Assembly: GCF_003610555.1 (NCBI RefSeq)
Contig: NZ_RAPQ01000011.1
Location: 310,001-374,000 of the forward strand
DNA from: Marinifilum flexuosum
GTDB taxonomy: Bacteria; Bacteroidota; Bacteroidia; Bacteroidales; Marinifilaceae
DNA length: 64,000 bases
Direction of reading: 5' to 3'
Shown: in pieces, positions 24,586 through 33,643 of the stretch
Layout: the number at the start of each line of letters is the position of its first letter
Position numbering within the stretch: the first letter of the stretch is position 1
The notes under the pieces: generated by a model
The model's input: only the letters and a program-made list of their open reading frames with translations
The model's database searches: none
Told to the model about the DNA's origin: nothing
Made by a program: the position numbers and the translations under genes

Positions 24586-24613
24586 GTACAGACGCAAGGC
24601 CTTGCGTCTCTAC
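24586..24613 (-). repeat. REP-like palindrome upstream of RAYT (g)
   Basis: AGACGCAAGG-CCTTGCGTCT arms with outer GTAC/CTAC ends; arm sequence differs (CGCAAGG) so it is a variant class. Confidence 0.8.
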
Positions 24614-24718
24614 CTGATATGGATTTATGAATTTTTGGGATGCATTTATAATTATGCCATTTAAAATGCCAATCGGTATTATTGATACCCTCACCCAAAG
24701 TGAGAGCATCAATGTTTT

Positions 24719-26506
24719 TTATTTGTATTCTGCCTTTGGTTCGGCGGCGAGTAGCAATTCTTCTTGTTCCTTAGGTTTCCCCTGAAAAACTTCGCGCAAA
24801 ACCGATTGCATTAGCTTTGTGGCAGCCTCTTTGTTTTTGGCTATCTCCTGCTCCAATGTATCGCACAAAGCCATGAGTTCGTTTACTTTGGTGACGATGG
24901 CTTTTTGTTCGGCTAGTGGAGGTAAAGGAAAGAATAAGAGTTGAATATCAGATAATCGGAAACTATTCTTAATTCCCCTCTGAGGTTCATTAAATTGTTT
25001 TTTTGTCAATGGAGATAAAAAGTAATATCCTATATATAAGCTTCTCAATCGTTCCATCATCCTTACTACTGCTGTATGCTGATTAATGTATGCTTCTCCA
25101 AAATTTTCAGGAATTAATCCTAAATTTCCAACGTCACCTGTTATCGACAACAAGAAATCCCAATGTTGTAATTTTGTTCGCGTTCCTTCACCATTTTTAG
25201 GAGGCGAAACATATCTCATTTTATCCAACCTTAACTTAAAGCTATTTGAAGATAAATTACCCATCGTAACAAACTTAGCACCTCTTGATGAGTAATATTT
25301 AGCCCAATCTCGTGAACCACTAGATATAAACTCAGTGATAAGACCTAACCTACACCACTCCCATCCTTCAGGCAATTCGTATGGAATTTCCTCTTGGGTG
25401 ATTGGTGGTAAGGCTTTTTCCTTTTTGATTTTCTTCTCTTTGATGAGTTGGGCTTTTTCGGCTTGGATTTGGGCCAGTAGGGATTTGGCGTTGTTGTCAG
25501 CGGACACGCCATGGCGTGTCCCTACGGTATTACGCCATTGCTTGGTTAGTTTGCCTTGTACGGCCAACTGCAGGATGCATTCGCGTAGTTTTTTCACATT
25601 GCTCTCTTCGGTCATGAAGGTAGAGAAATGTTCTTGCAGAAATGCCCATTCTTTTTCTACCTCTCCTTCGCTTAATCGATGTAAGGCAGAAGTGATAAAA
25701 TCCTCTTTTAGCTGTACTCGTTTTTGGGTTAAGTTCTCTAAGGCTTCTACCTCTTTGAAAAGGGTATCTACGATTTGGACGATGGCTTTTTGTTCGGCTA
25801 GTGGGGGAATTGGAATTAAGAAATTTAGCAGTTCAGATTGTTTAATCCCTGCAACAGTAACTCCAGTTCCTTTTATATTTAATGTATTGTAATAGTTATA
25901 AAAAAAATCATTTTCTATTTGATCAGGTAAAGTTAAGGCCTTTAAATCTTGATTTATTGTAATTGGAATTTTATTAATACATATTTTTCCTAATCCCATT
26001 CTAGTACAAATAATTAAATTTCCTATTGGAATAAGATTACTACTACTATTATTCAGACCTTCATTTGATATATAATCAATTGTACTTTCAATATATTTGC
26101 CTTGCTTTAAGTCTTTTACACTTGCCCAAGGTAAATCTCCATTCCAATATTTTTGATTATTTTTACTAGGAGTACCACCACCCTTTATTTGGATAATGAC
26201 GTTTCCTATCTTCTCCCACTCCCAACTTTCAGGCAATTCAAAAGGAATTTCCTCTTGGCTAATTGGAGGCAAGGCTTTTTCCTTTTTGATTTTTTTGTCT
26301 TTAATGAGTTGGGCTTTTTCGGCTTTTATTTGTTCCAATAGGGCTTTGGCGTTGTTGTTAGCGGACACACCATGGCGTGTCCCTACGGTATTACGCCATT
26401 GTGCGGTCAGTTTGCCTTGAATGGCCAATTGCAGTATTAATCCCTTTAGCTCTTTGGCATTTTGTGGGTATATGCTGAGTTCTTTAAAATGTTCTAATAG
26501 TTTCAT
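24719..26506 (-). CDS. hsdS: Type I restriction-modification specificity subunit HsdS
   Basis: A 595-residue DNA-recognition subunit (start at the Met in MKLLEHFKELSIYP, ten codons inside the longest frame). It has two target-recognition domains, each opened by a PxSWEW-type motif (ELPESWEWEKIGNV and ELPEGWEWCRLGLI) and closed by PLAEQKAIV with a following coiled-coil helix. Each half contains a translated palindrome (peptide QWRNTVGTRHGVSA) right after LQLAIQGKLT or LQLAVQGKLT, where relatives carry ordinary sequence; the spacer therefore has been altered by REP insertion. It is the last gene of the hsd operon; hsdM lies 56 nt upstream. Confidence 0.92.
   Translation of the reverse strand: MKLLEHFKELSIYPQNAKELKGLILQLAIQGKLTAQWRNTVGTRHGVSANNNAKALLEQIKAEKAQLIKDKKIKKEKALPPISQEEIPFELPESWEWEKIGNVIIQIKGGGTPSKNNQKYWNGDLPWASVKDLKQGKYIESTIDYISNEGLNNSSSNLIPIGNLIICTRMGLGKICINKIPITINQDLKALTLPDQIENDFFYNYYNTLNIKGTGVTVAGIKQSELLNFLIPIPPLAEQKAIVQIVDTLFKEVEALENLTQKRVQLKEDFITSALHRLSEGEVEKEWAFLQEHFSTFMTEESNVKKLRECILQLAVQGKLTKQWRNTVGTRHGVSADNNAKSLLAQIQAEKAQLIKEKKIKKEKALPPITQEEIPYELPEGWEWCRLGLITEFISSGSRDWAKYYSSRGAKFVTMGNLSSNSFKLRLDKMRYVSPPKNGEGTRTKLQHWDFLLSITGDVGNLGLIPENFGEAYINQHTAVVRMMERLRSLYIGYYFLSPLTKKQFNEPQRGIKNSFRLSDIQLLFFPLPPLAEQKAIVTKVNELMALCDTLEQEIAKNKEAATKLMQSVLREVFQGKPKEQEELLLAAEPKAEYK
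25499..25527 (-). repeat. REP-like palindrome inside hsdS, second half
   Basis: GGACACGCCATGGCGTGTCC palindrome followed by CTACGG, kept in frame. The CTACGG flank is shared with the RAYT palindromes. Confidence 0.75.
26361..26388 (-). repeat. REP-like palindrome inside hsdS, first half
   Basis: GGACACACCATGGCGTGTCC followed by CTACGG; one arm base differs from the copy at 25499-25527. In frame at the equivalent position of the other half of the protein. Confidence 0.75.
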
Positions 26507-26562
26507 TCGGTAGCATTTAAACGCTGACAAATGCAAGCATGCTGTCAGGTTATTGTAACATC

Positions 26563-27990
26563 CTAGCTAAGGGCTTGAGTTAATACATCTACAATTTTGT
26601 CTTGCGCGCTGCTGATGTTTTCTTCACTGGCACGGAATTCTTTCAGCAATTCTTCTGGGCTCGCCAAATTATCAGCTTCCTGGTAAGGGTTTTTCACATC
26701 CAAATTGTAGCCACGTTTTACAATCTCCTCAACAGGAACTTTCCATGCATATTGATTCTCTTCACGCTTGTTCCACCATGCCTTTTCGCGGTCGAATTCC
26801 TTAATGTTGATGGGCTTGGTTTTGTTGTAGCTCTTTACACCATTCGGGTAAGGATGCTCATAGTACCAAATCTCTTTGGTTGGTGTTCCTTTCTCGAAAA
26901 ACAGCAGGTTGGTTTTAATGCCTGTGTACGGATTGAATACCCCGTTTGGCAATCGTACAATGGTGTGCAGGTTACACTTTTCCAACAGCTCTTGTTTGAT
27001 GCGTGTTTTTACACCTTCGCCAAAGAGCGTACCATCTGGCAATACCACCGCGGCACGTCCACCATCTTTCAATAGCTTAATGATTAAAGCCAAAAACAGG
27101 TCGGCCGTTTCCTTGGTGCGGAACTTGGCAGGGAAATTGGTTTCGGTTCCATCCTCTTCTACTCCACCAAATGGAGGATTGGTTAGGATCACATTCACCT
27201 TGTCCTTGCTGCTCCAATCGCTGTATGGTTTGTTTAGGTAATTGCCACGCTGTACGGCTGGCAAATCGAACCCGTGTAACATCAGGTTTGTTGTACACAA
27301 AAGGTGTGGCAATGGTTTCTTCTCTACGCCACGAATGCTGCTTTGCATGTTGCGTTCCTCATCGGCATTACTCACCAGTTTCTTTTTGTGATCGATGCTA
27401 CAGGTAAGGAAGCCTCCTGTACCGCAGGCTGGATCTAATACCGATTCGCCCAATTGCGGATTGGTAATGTCTACCATAAACTGGGTAACGGCGCGCGGAG
27501 TGTAATACTCACCCGATGATCCTGCCGATTGCAGTTCTTTCAGTATGGTTTCGTAAATGTCGTTGAAGGTATGTCGGTCGTCGCTGTTAAAATCTATCTT
27601 GTTTATCTCATTAATCACCTGACGAAACAACGTACCGTTTTTCATGTAGTTGTATGTATCCTCGAATACCGACTTTACAATTTTCGCTTGCGGATTAATG
27701 TTGATGTCAATCTCCTTTAGCTGAGGAAATAGGTTGTTGTTGATGAACTCCATTAAGGCCTCACCGGTTAATCCCTCCTCGTTGGCGGCCCAATTCTGCC
27801 ATTTCAAGTCTTCAGGTATGGGCGATTCAAAATCATCTATGGTAATTTCCCACTCCTCTTCCTTATCGGCAAATATTTTTAGAAAAAGCATCCATACCAT
27901 TTGCGAAATGCGCTGTGCATCTCCATCTACTCCTGTGTCCTTACGCATGATGTCGCGTATGCTTTTGATATTGGCTGTAATGTTGCTCAT
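26563..27990 (-). CDS. hsdM: Type I restriction-modification methyltransferase HsdM
   Basis: A 475-residue N6-adenine methyltransferase. The N-terminal helical domain (ANIKSIRDIMRKDTGVDGDA) is followed by the SAM motif LDPACGTGGFL (about residues 182-192) and the catalytic NPPFGG motif (about 277-282). The C-terminal helices contact HsdS. It acts with HsdS for protective methylation and with HsdR for cutting. The length is within the lower range of the family. It is 228 nt downstream of the membrane-protein gene, with repeats between. Confidence 0.94.
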   Translation of the reverse strand: MSNITANIKSIRDIMRKDTGVDGDAQRISQMVWMLFLKIFADKEEEWEITIDDFESPIPEDLKWQNWAANEEGLTGEALMEFINNNLFPQLKEIDININPQAKIVKSVFEDTYNYMKNGTLFRQVINEINKIDFNSDDRHTFNDIYETILKELQSAGSSGEYYTPRAVTQFMVDITNPQLGESVLDPACGTGGFLTCSIDHKKKLVSNADEERNMQSSIRGVEKKPLPHLLCTTNLMLHGFDLPAVQRGNYLNKPYSDWSSKDKVNVILTNPPFGGVEEDGTETNFPAKFRTKETADLFLALIIKLLKDGGRAAVVLPDGTLFGEGVKTRIKQELLEKCNLHTIVRLPNGVFNPYTGIKTNLLFFEKGTPTKEIWYYEHPYPNGVKSYNKTKPINIKEFDREKAWWNKREENQYAWKVPVEEIVKRGYNLDVKNPYQEADNLASPEELLKEFRASEENISSAQDKIVDVLTQALS

Positions 27991-28141
27991 GTATTGAATT
28001 AAAAAGTATAAAGACTTTAAGTATAAAATCTCCCCCTATATCCTCCCGATGAATCGGGACAGGTTCTAAAGGGGACTTTGATTTGTATTATTTATAAAAC
28101 GCTGTCAGGACTCCGACTCTGACAGGTTATTTTTTATTATA

Positions 28142-28174
28142 AGACCTGTCAGGTTTTAGATACCTGACAGGTCT
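28142..28174. repeat. AGACCTGTCAGGT palindrome
   Basis: AGACCTGTCAGGT / ACCTGACAGGTCT inverted repeat with a 7-nt loop, downstream of the membrane-protein gene and upstream of hsdM. Half of it (GACCTGTCAGGTTTTTTGG) recurs at 54734-54752, so it is a dispersed element that may end transcription. Confidence 0.6.
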
Positions 28175-28218
28175 GCAAATTTAATATTTATATTTCCGAA
28201 ACTCTTATATTAATAAGG

Positions 28219-28968
28219 TTACTCTTCTAATTTTTTTCGAACAAAATCCGCCTCCTTATGTCTATTCAGAACACTCTTGTATTCATCATTATCCTTTAAA
28301 AAGCATAATGACTTCTTGTAAAATACGTAAGAAAGCAAAACCAATATGACAAATACAAGGCCTACAAATAGACAACGAATTACAAATTGAAGAAAATAAA
28401 CATCAATAAATTTACTTGCTAATGGAATATCAATTATAATAAAAGAGCTATAAATTGTTGTACAAAACCAAAATATCACCATCATGAAACTCAAATTCTG
28501 ATTTACTTTTGAAACGGAAAATGGATATGCTTTAGATAAATTATAAAACTGACCTTTAGGAACTCTAACCGTCGCAAAAAGAGGCCTATGAATTATACTC
28601 TCTAAATATAACACGTGTTCTTCCCAATTTTTTTGCCATAATTTAGACCCTCTATTTACAAAATACCATCCTAAAGAAAAGAAATACCCAATAATTGAAA
28701 TAGGAATAATAAAACCAGAAGAAACGCCACCTTTATTCCAAAGTGTAAAATAAGCAACAAAGGTAGCTGCGATAAATGCCCAAAAATATGTTGCTCTCTT
28801 CCAATATAATTCAATTTCAAGCTTTCTTGTATCTACTGCGATCGCAAGTGCATCTTTTATATTATCCCGTAATTCCTTTTTATCATTTTCAGCACCGTCA
28901 CTTTTTTGTTCTTTATAAAAAAGTTTTTTGTATTCTTCTATTCCTTTAACTGGTTCTATTTTACTCAT
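28219..28968 (-). CDS. Four-helix membrane protein within the hsd operon
   Basis: A 249-residue protein with a charged N-terminal part (residues 1-55), membrane helices at about 61-80, 84-103, 158-180 and 191-216, and a charged C-terminal tail. The segment ELYWKRATYFWAFIAATFVA followed by WYFVNRGSKLWQKNWEEHV is distinctive and I recall similar proteins of unknown function next to restriction or other defence genes, but I cannot name a family. It sits 12 nt after hsdR on the same strand, so it is most likely translated from the hsd transcript. A role in membrane-linked defence is a guess. Confidence 0.7.
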   Translation of the reverse strand: MSKIEPVKGIEEYKKLFYKEQKSDGAENDKKELRDNIKDALAIAVDTRKLEIELYWKRATYFWAFIAATFVAYFTLWNKGGVSSGFIIPISIIGYFFSLGWYFVNRGSKLWQKNWEEHVLYLESIIHRPLFATVRVPKGQFYNLSKAYPFSVSKVNQNLSFMMVIFWFCTTIYSSFIIIDIPLASKFIDVYFLQFVIRCLFVGLVFVILVLLSYVFYKKSLCFLKDNDEYKSVLNRHKEADFVRKKLEE

Positions 28969-28980
28969 TAATTCTAATAT

Positions 28981-31365
28981 TTAAGCAATAGTGTAGATCT
29001 GATCTTCCAATTCTTTCACGGCTTTTTCGAAGTCGGGCCGCTTGCCAAAGGCTCTCACCAATTTAACTGGCGTTCCTATTTGACTGAAAGGTTGTAGCTT
29101 TAGAACGGCTGTATCTTCTATGGAAACGATGCCTTCCTCTTCGTATTTTTCCAGGAGTTTGTCCAATACTTCGCGAGCTACTTCGTTGTATTTTCCAAAG
29201 TAGTTGCGCTTTCTAACATTGTTGGCTCTCTCCTGCCTTGTTAATGGCGGCTGGTCAAAAGCAATGTGGCAAATCAGATCATAGGCATCCATGTCCTTGC
29301 CTACTTCTTCCCTTAAGGCTTCCAATAAGATGCCATGCTCTGCCAGTTCCTTTATCAACTCCTCTTTCTTTTCTGCGGCATTCCACTTTTCGAAGAATAC
29401 TTCTCGTGAGGCAAACTCACGTTTGATATTCTGCTTGGTATAATCCTTTAAGGATTCGGTGATCAGTTTGCCATCGGCTCCATAATAGTGTACACGTTCG
29501 TTGGCAATGGTAACTGCCACATTATTTACATGGTATTTCTTGGGACGATCGTCCTCGTCATCATCAATTGTAATTTCAGGTCTTTCACCATTTATTTCAT
29601 CACCATCCTGACCTGTTGGATCGTTGCTTGGAGTCTCTTCGCTTTCTTCCTCCTCATGTGGTACCACAGGGTCTTCTGGAGCTGGCTCATAAATTTGAAC
29701 GGGTTCTCCATCAAAATCAGGATCGGCAAACAGGTTGGTAGCTCTTCTAAAGTCCATAATGGAAAAGAACATTTTTCCTTCAGCCTCGCGAATGCGAGTA
29801 CCGCGCCCTATGATCTGTTTGAATTCTGTCATGGAACCAATATTGGCCTCCAGTACCACCAATTTTACCATTTTGGTGTCGATTCCTGTTGTCAACATTT
29901 TCGAGGTTGTCGCAATTACCGGGAAACGCTCTTCCACATCGGTAAAGTTGTCCAGTTCGCGTTTGCCTACCTCATCGTCGCCAGTAATTTTCACCACATA
30001 ATGTGGATGTTTGCTCACCAAATCGGCATTCTCATTAATCAATGCCTGGCGCATGCGATTGGCATGATCAATATCTACACAAAATACAATGGTCTTGGCA
30101 TAACGATCAGTGGCTTTTAGGTACTCCGTAATTTTGCGAGCCACCAATTGTGTTCGCTCATCAATGATTAGTTTTCTATCGTAATCTCTCAGGTTGTAAA
30201 TTCTATCTTCAACTTCGTGGCCAAATTTGTCTCTTAATCCTTTTGTCGGACGCCACTCATCATCTACTGAAGTATTGATTTTAATCACCTTATAAGGCGC
30301 AAGGAAACCATCTTCTATTCCCTGTTTCAATGTATAAGTATAAACTGGTTCGCCAAAGTAGTTGATGTTGGAAACATCTTTGGTTTCCTTTGGGGTTGCC
30401 GTCATACCAATTTGTGTTGCCGATGAAAAGTAATCCAAAACTTCACGCCATGCCGATGCCTCGGAAGCACTACCGCGATGACACTCATCAATGATTACCA
30501 AGTCGAAGAAATCGGGACTGAACTCCTTGTAAGCGTTCTTGAAATCTTCGTTGCCTGTCAAGCCTTGGTATAAGGCAAAATAGATCTCGTATGCTTTATC
30601 AATCTTTCTATTCTTAATGATATGCATGATCTCATTCCCGAATGGAGAAAAATCACCAGTTTTTGTTTGAGTCAACAGTGCATTTCTATCGGCAAGGAAA
30701 AGAATACGTTTCTTCACTCCTGCTTTCCACAAGCGCCATACAATGTTAAAGGCGGTATAGGTTTTACCTGTTCCGGTTGCCATTACCAATAAGATTCGGT
30801 CCTGTCCCTTTGCAATCGCTTCAACGGTTCGGTTAATGGCATTGGCCTGATAGTAGCGAGGTGTCATGCCATCCTCAGCTACATGATAATCTTGTTCGAC
30901 TATCTTTCTAACTGGAGCTTCGTCCAGCTGTTCATGCTTTAGATATTTGTTCCATAGCTCTTCTGGTGAAGGAAATTCATCCAAACTCAGTTCTGTCTCT
31001 ATTTGCCCTTCGCTTATGGTCTTGTCATGAAACAGAAAACCATCACCATTACTGCTAAATACAAATGGAATTTGCAGAATTTCGGCATATTCCAAAGCCT
31101 GTTGCATGCCTGCTCCCAAAGAATGTTTGTTGTCCTTGGCTTCGATGATAGCAATCGGAATATCTGATTTATAGTACAGAATATAATCTGCTCTTTTTTG
31201 CCTACCCCTGGTGTGTAATTTTCCTTGCACTATGATTCTACCATCAGTAAAAGATTTCTCTTCTCTCACTTGTCTTTTGATATCCCAACCTACTTTTTTA
31301 ATGGCAGGTGTTATGTATTTGGTACAAATGTCTCTTTCAGATAGGTTCTTCTTATTCATAGTCAT
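28981..31365 (-). CDS. hsdR: Type I restriction endonuclease subunit HsdR (EcoEI/EcoAI type)
   Basis: A 794-residue motor and nuclease. The N-terminal nuclease core has Asp60 and the EAK motif at 75-77 (D-x-IAIIEAKDN). The helicase shows ATGTGKT (196-202), a DECHRG box near 290, TATPKET, and QIIGRGTRIRE (motif VI). The C-terminal region has the acidic linker and EcoEI-R-C-like domain. The family size and the order hsdR-X-hsdM-hsdS fit type IB-like systems. A TAATTTTG -7 box at 31400-31407 lies upstream, so transcription starts here and runs to hsdS. Confidence 0.94.
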   Translation of the reverse strand: MTMNKKNLSERDICTKYITPAIKKVGWDIKRQVREEKSFTDGRIIVQGKLHTRGRQKRADYILYYKSDIPIAIIEAKDNKHSLGAGMQQALEYAEILQIPFVFSSNGDGFLFHDKTISEGQIETELSLDEFPSPEELWNKYLKHEQLDEAPVRKIVEQDYHVAEDGMTPRYYQANAINRTVEAIAKGQDRILLVMATGTGKTYTAFNIVWRLWKAGVKKRILFLADRNALLTQTKTGDFSPFGNEIMHIIKNRKIDKAYEIYFALYQGLTGNEDFKNAYKEFSPDFFDLVIIDECHRGSASEASAWREVLDYFSSATQIGMTATPKETKDVSNINYFGEPVYTYTLKQGIEDGFLAPYKVIKINTSVDDEWRPTKGLRDKFGHEVEDRIYNLRDYDRKLIIDERTQLVARKITEYLKATDRYAKTIVFCVDIDHANRMRQALINENADLVSKHPHYVVKITGDDEVGKRELDNFTDVEERFPVIATTSKMLTTGIDTKMVKLVVLEANIGSMTEFKQIIGRGTRIREAEGKMFFSIMDFRRATNLFADPDFDGEPVQIYEPAPEDPVVPHEEEESEETPSNDPTGQDGDEINGERPEITIDDDEDDRPKKYHVNNVAVTIANERVHYYGADGKLITESLKDYTKQNIKREFASREVFFEKWNAAEKKEELIKELAEHGILLEALREEVGKDMDAYDLICHIAFDQPPLTRQERANNVRKRNYFGKYNEVAREVLDKLLEKYEEEGIVSIEDTAVLKLQPFSQIGTPVKLVRAFGKRPDFEKAVKELEDQIYTIA

Positions 31366-31399
31366 TGGGACTTGGTAGTTCTTTTAGGTAACACAAACC

Positions 31400-31407
31400 C
31401 AAAATTA
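31400..31407 (-). promoter_or_regulatory. -7 box of the hsd operon
   Basis: Minus strand TAATTTTG, exact TAnnTTTG match, 35 nt before the hsdR ATG. The -33 element is not clear. Confidence 0.5.
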
Positions 31408-31558
31408 ACAAAATATGCAACAAGGAAAAGAAATAGACCTTTTGAATTTTTAGTTTTCCTATAAGTCTTATGTAACCAAAAGTAAATAAGCTTATCAATT
31501 GATTTTAGCAACATACGAACTGATACTATTACCCTATTGGTATTTATTGCATGCAAAA

Positions 31559-31586
31559 GAAGGAGGTACATTCCTGCACCTCCTTC
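31559..31586 (-). terminator. Terminator-like hairpin in a duplicated gene end
   Basis: GAAGGAGGT / ACCTCCTTC stem around ACATTCCTGC. The same text, partly decayed, follows the barrel gene at about 56449-56480. Confidence 0.6.
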
Positions 31587-31617
31587 GCAAACATCTATTC
31601 TTAAAGCAAGCTTTGTT

Positions 31618-31660
31618 TAAAACCTCAAATGAAAATTTATGATTTATCCACGATGCAAGC
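31618..31660 (-). pseudogene. 3' remnant of a barrel-protein gene (paralogue of 56504-57529)
   Basis: The minus strand reads LHRG-stop-IINFHLRF-stop, which matches the C-terminus LHHGPTINFHLRF-stop of the gene at 56504-57529. The downstream 60 bases, including the ATTCCTGC hairpin and CTATTCTTA, also match. Upstream of this the homology ends at the GH97 gene border. It is the stump of a second copy, lost when neighbouring DNA was exchanged. Confidence 0.65.
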
Positions 31661-31684
31661 TGTATATGTTTTTTATTTTATCAA

Positions 31685-33634
31685 TTAAAGTGGCTGAATC
31701 ATGGCAGCCATACCTCCGCCTGGAGCCATTTTTAAGTCATACTGAAAAGTATGGTCCACAATGATTTCTTTCATTTTAAAATCTGTGGCATTTCGATCTG
31801 CATTGATCCCATCCTGATAAATGGTCATTTTGTATTTTTTCCCCTTTGGTAAGAAAGAAAGATCAAATTGCAGTGTGCGTGCATCCCAATCAGTCATGGC
31901 ACCCAAGTACCATTCATTCCCTTTTCTTCTGGCAAGCAACAGGTAGTCGGATATTTTGGCATCCAATACTTTGGTTTCATCCCATACTGCTGGAACTGCC
32001 GATAAGAACTTCATGCATTCAGGTTCCTTACGGTAATTCGATGGGTTATCACAAAGCATTTGCAATGGGCTCTCGTAGGCAACATACATGGCCAACTGAT
32101 GGCAACGTGTTCCCATACTCATTGGACGATCGAATATCGGTTTGTAATTTTTCTTCTGAGCATTGTTCATTGCCCCGGGAGTATAATCCATGGGACCAGC
32201 CACCATGCGTGAAAATGGAGTTATCAGGTTGTGTTCCGGTGTTTGTCTTAAACTCCATTTGTACTGCTCTCCCCCATTTACTCCTTCACGTGTTAGCACA
32301 TTCGGATATTTTCTTCTCAAACCTGCAGGCTTATATGAACCGTGGAAATCCACGAGAATCTCTCTCTTTGCCGATTCTTTGGCAATCTTGTGATAGTAGT
32401 TCACCATCCACTGGTCGTCCTTGTCCATGAAATCCACCTTGATGCCTTTGATTCCCCATTTTTGGAACTGATCCAATGCTGGCTCTAACTGGTCGTCTAA
32501 TGTTTTCCAAACCACCCATAGAATCAGCCCTACACCTTTCTTTTTTGCATAGCTGGTGAGTTCCTCCATATCCATTTCCGGAACGATCTTCAGTAAATCT
32601 CCCAGCTCATACCAACCTTCATCCAGAATGATGTATTCCAAACCATAATCGGCAGCAAAATCGATGTAATACTTATAGGTTTCAGTATTAATTCCGGCAC
32701 GAAAATCAACACCATACACATTGTTGGCATTCCACCAATCCCAGGCCACCTTTCCGGGTTTAATCCAGGAAGGATCTTTAATTTCGCAAGGATCAGCCAG
32801 CAACCAGGATAATTGATTGGTTATTAAATCTCCATCTTTTTCGGCTATGGCTATGTATCGCCATGGAAATGTTCTGGTTCCATCTGTTTTGGCAATGTAA
32901 TCCTTTCGATCTCTAACAAACACATCTCTATCGCCCACCTGTTCTGTTTTATTTGGGTAAGCTGGAAAAGTGGAAATCAGAGCATTCCCTTCTGTTCCAT
33001 TGAACCACATTCCCGGATAATCTTCCAAATCAGTTTCACCGATCACCAGCTTTGCGCCTTTACCTGTATCCATTAAGACCGGTAAACTTCCCAGATCTTT
33101 TGAAGAAAGTTCTCCCAGTGAGGTAAAATCATAATACACCTGGTTGTTGGAATGGAAGCTTCTTTCCTTTGGCCAATATACCATATTGTTTTCCGGAAAA
33201 TTAAAATTTCCCTTTTCAGATTTCACGGTTATTTCACCAGGCAAGTGAGTGCCAAATCGATAGGCAACACCATTGTTGTAAGCCCTGAAAACCACATCAA
33301 ATCTCTTTTCGAAAGTCAGTTTCAGTTCGTTGAAGTTTTCCTGAATCAGTTCACTCTTTTCACATACTTCCGGTTTAATCTCTCTGTTTACGGAATTGGT
33401 ATTCTTTTGGATTACTTTCGGCTCTTTACCCAGGATAACTCCCTCCAGTTCCAGGGCAATTACCGTAGGATTAAGCAGAGGGGTTTTCTTGTATTGCACT
33501 GAAAAAGTTAAGTCCTCTCCCGTATGCACTCTTATGATTGTTTTTTTATCTGGCGATTGCAATTGATAGTCTTTTGCAAACACTGCGCTTATACACAGGC
33601 AAAGGCTAAAAAGACAAATTATTTTTTTAGTCAT
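31685..33634 (-). CDS. Glycoside hydrolase family 97 (retaining alpha-galactosidase type)
   Basis: A 649-residue secreted or periplasmic enzyme with signal peptide MTKKIICLFSLCLCISAVFA. The N-terminal beta-sandwich (to about 280), (beta/alpha)8 barrel and C-terminal sheet are those of GH97. The barrel has WDWWN (about 298-302), LDEGWY (338-342) and IKVDFMDKDDQ with Asp401, where retaining GH97 enzymes have their nucleophile, then LTREGVNGGEQY. Inverting GH97 alpha-glucosidases (SusB type) lack this Asp, so an alpha-galactosidase or related retaining activity is inferred. It is 9 nt downstream of the neighbouring glycosidase gene, in the SusCD operon. Confidence 0.88.
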   Translation of the reverse strand: MTKKIICLFSLCLCISAVFAKDYQLQSPDKKTIIRVHTGEDLTFSVQYKKTPLLNPTVIALELEGVILGKEPKVIQKNTNSVNREIKPEVCEKSELIQENFNELKLTFEKRFDVVFRAYNNGVAYRFGTHLPGEITVKSEKGNFNFPENNMVYWPKERSFHSNNQVYYDFTSLGELSSKDLGSLPVLMDTGKGAKLVIGETDLEDYPGMWFNGTEGNALISTFPAYPNKTEQVGDRDVFVRDRKDYIAKTDGTRTFPWRYIAIAEKDGDLITNQLSWLLADPCEIKDPSWIKPGKVAWDWWNANNVYGVDFRAGINTETYKYYIDFAADYGLEYIILDEGWYELGDLLKIVPEMDMEELTSYAKKKGVGLILWVVWKTLDDQLEPALDQFQKWGIKGIKVDFMDKDDQWMVNYYHKIAKESAKREILVDFHGSYKPAGLRRKYPNVLTREGVNGGEQYKWSLRQTPEHNLITPFSRMVAGPMDYTPGAMNNAQKKNYKPIFDRPMSMGTRCHQLAMYVAYESPLQMLCDNPSNYRKEPECMKFLSAVPAVWDETKVLDAKISDYLLLARRKGNEWYLGAMTDWDARTLQFDLSFLPKGKKYKMTIYQDGINADRNATDFKMKEIIVDHTFQYDLKMAPGGGMAAMIQPL

Positions 33635-33643
33635 GATTCTCGT

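Noticed and set aside
24470-24712. Open frame of 80 codons upstream of the RAYT gene
   Set aside because: Most of it is translated palindrome DNA; no family or start signal supports it.
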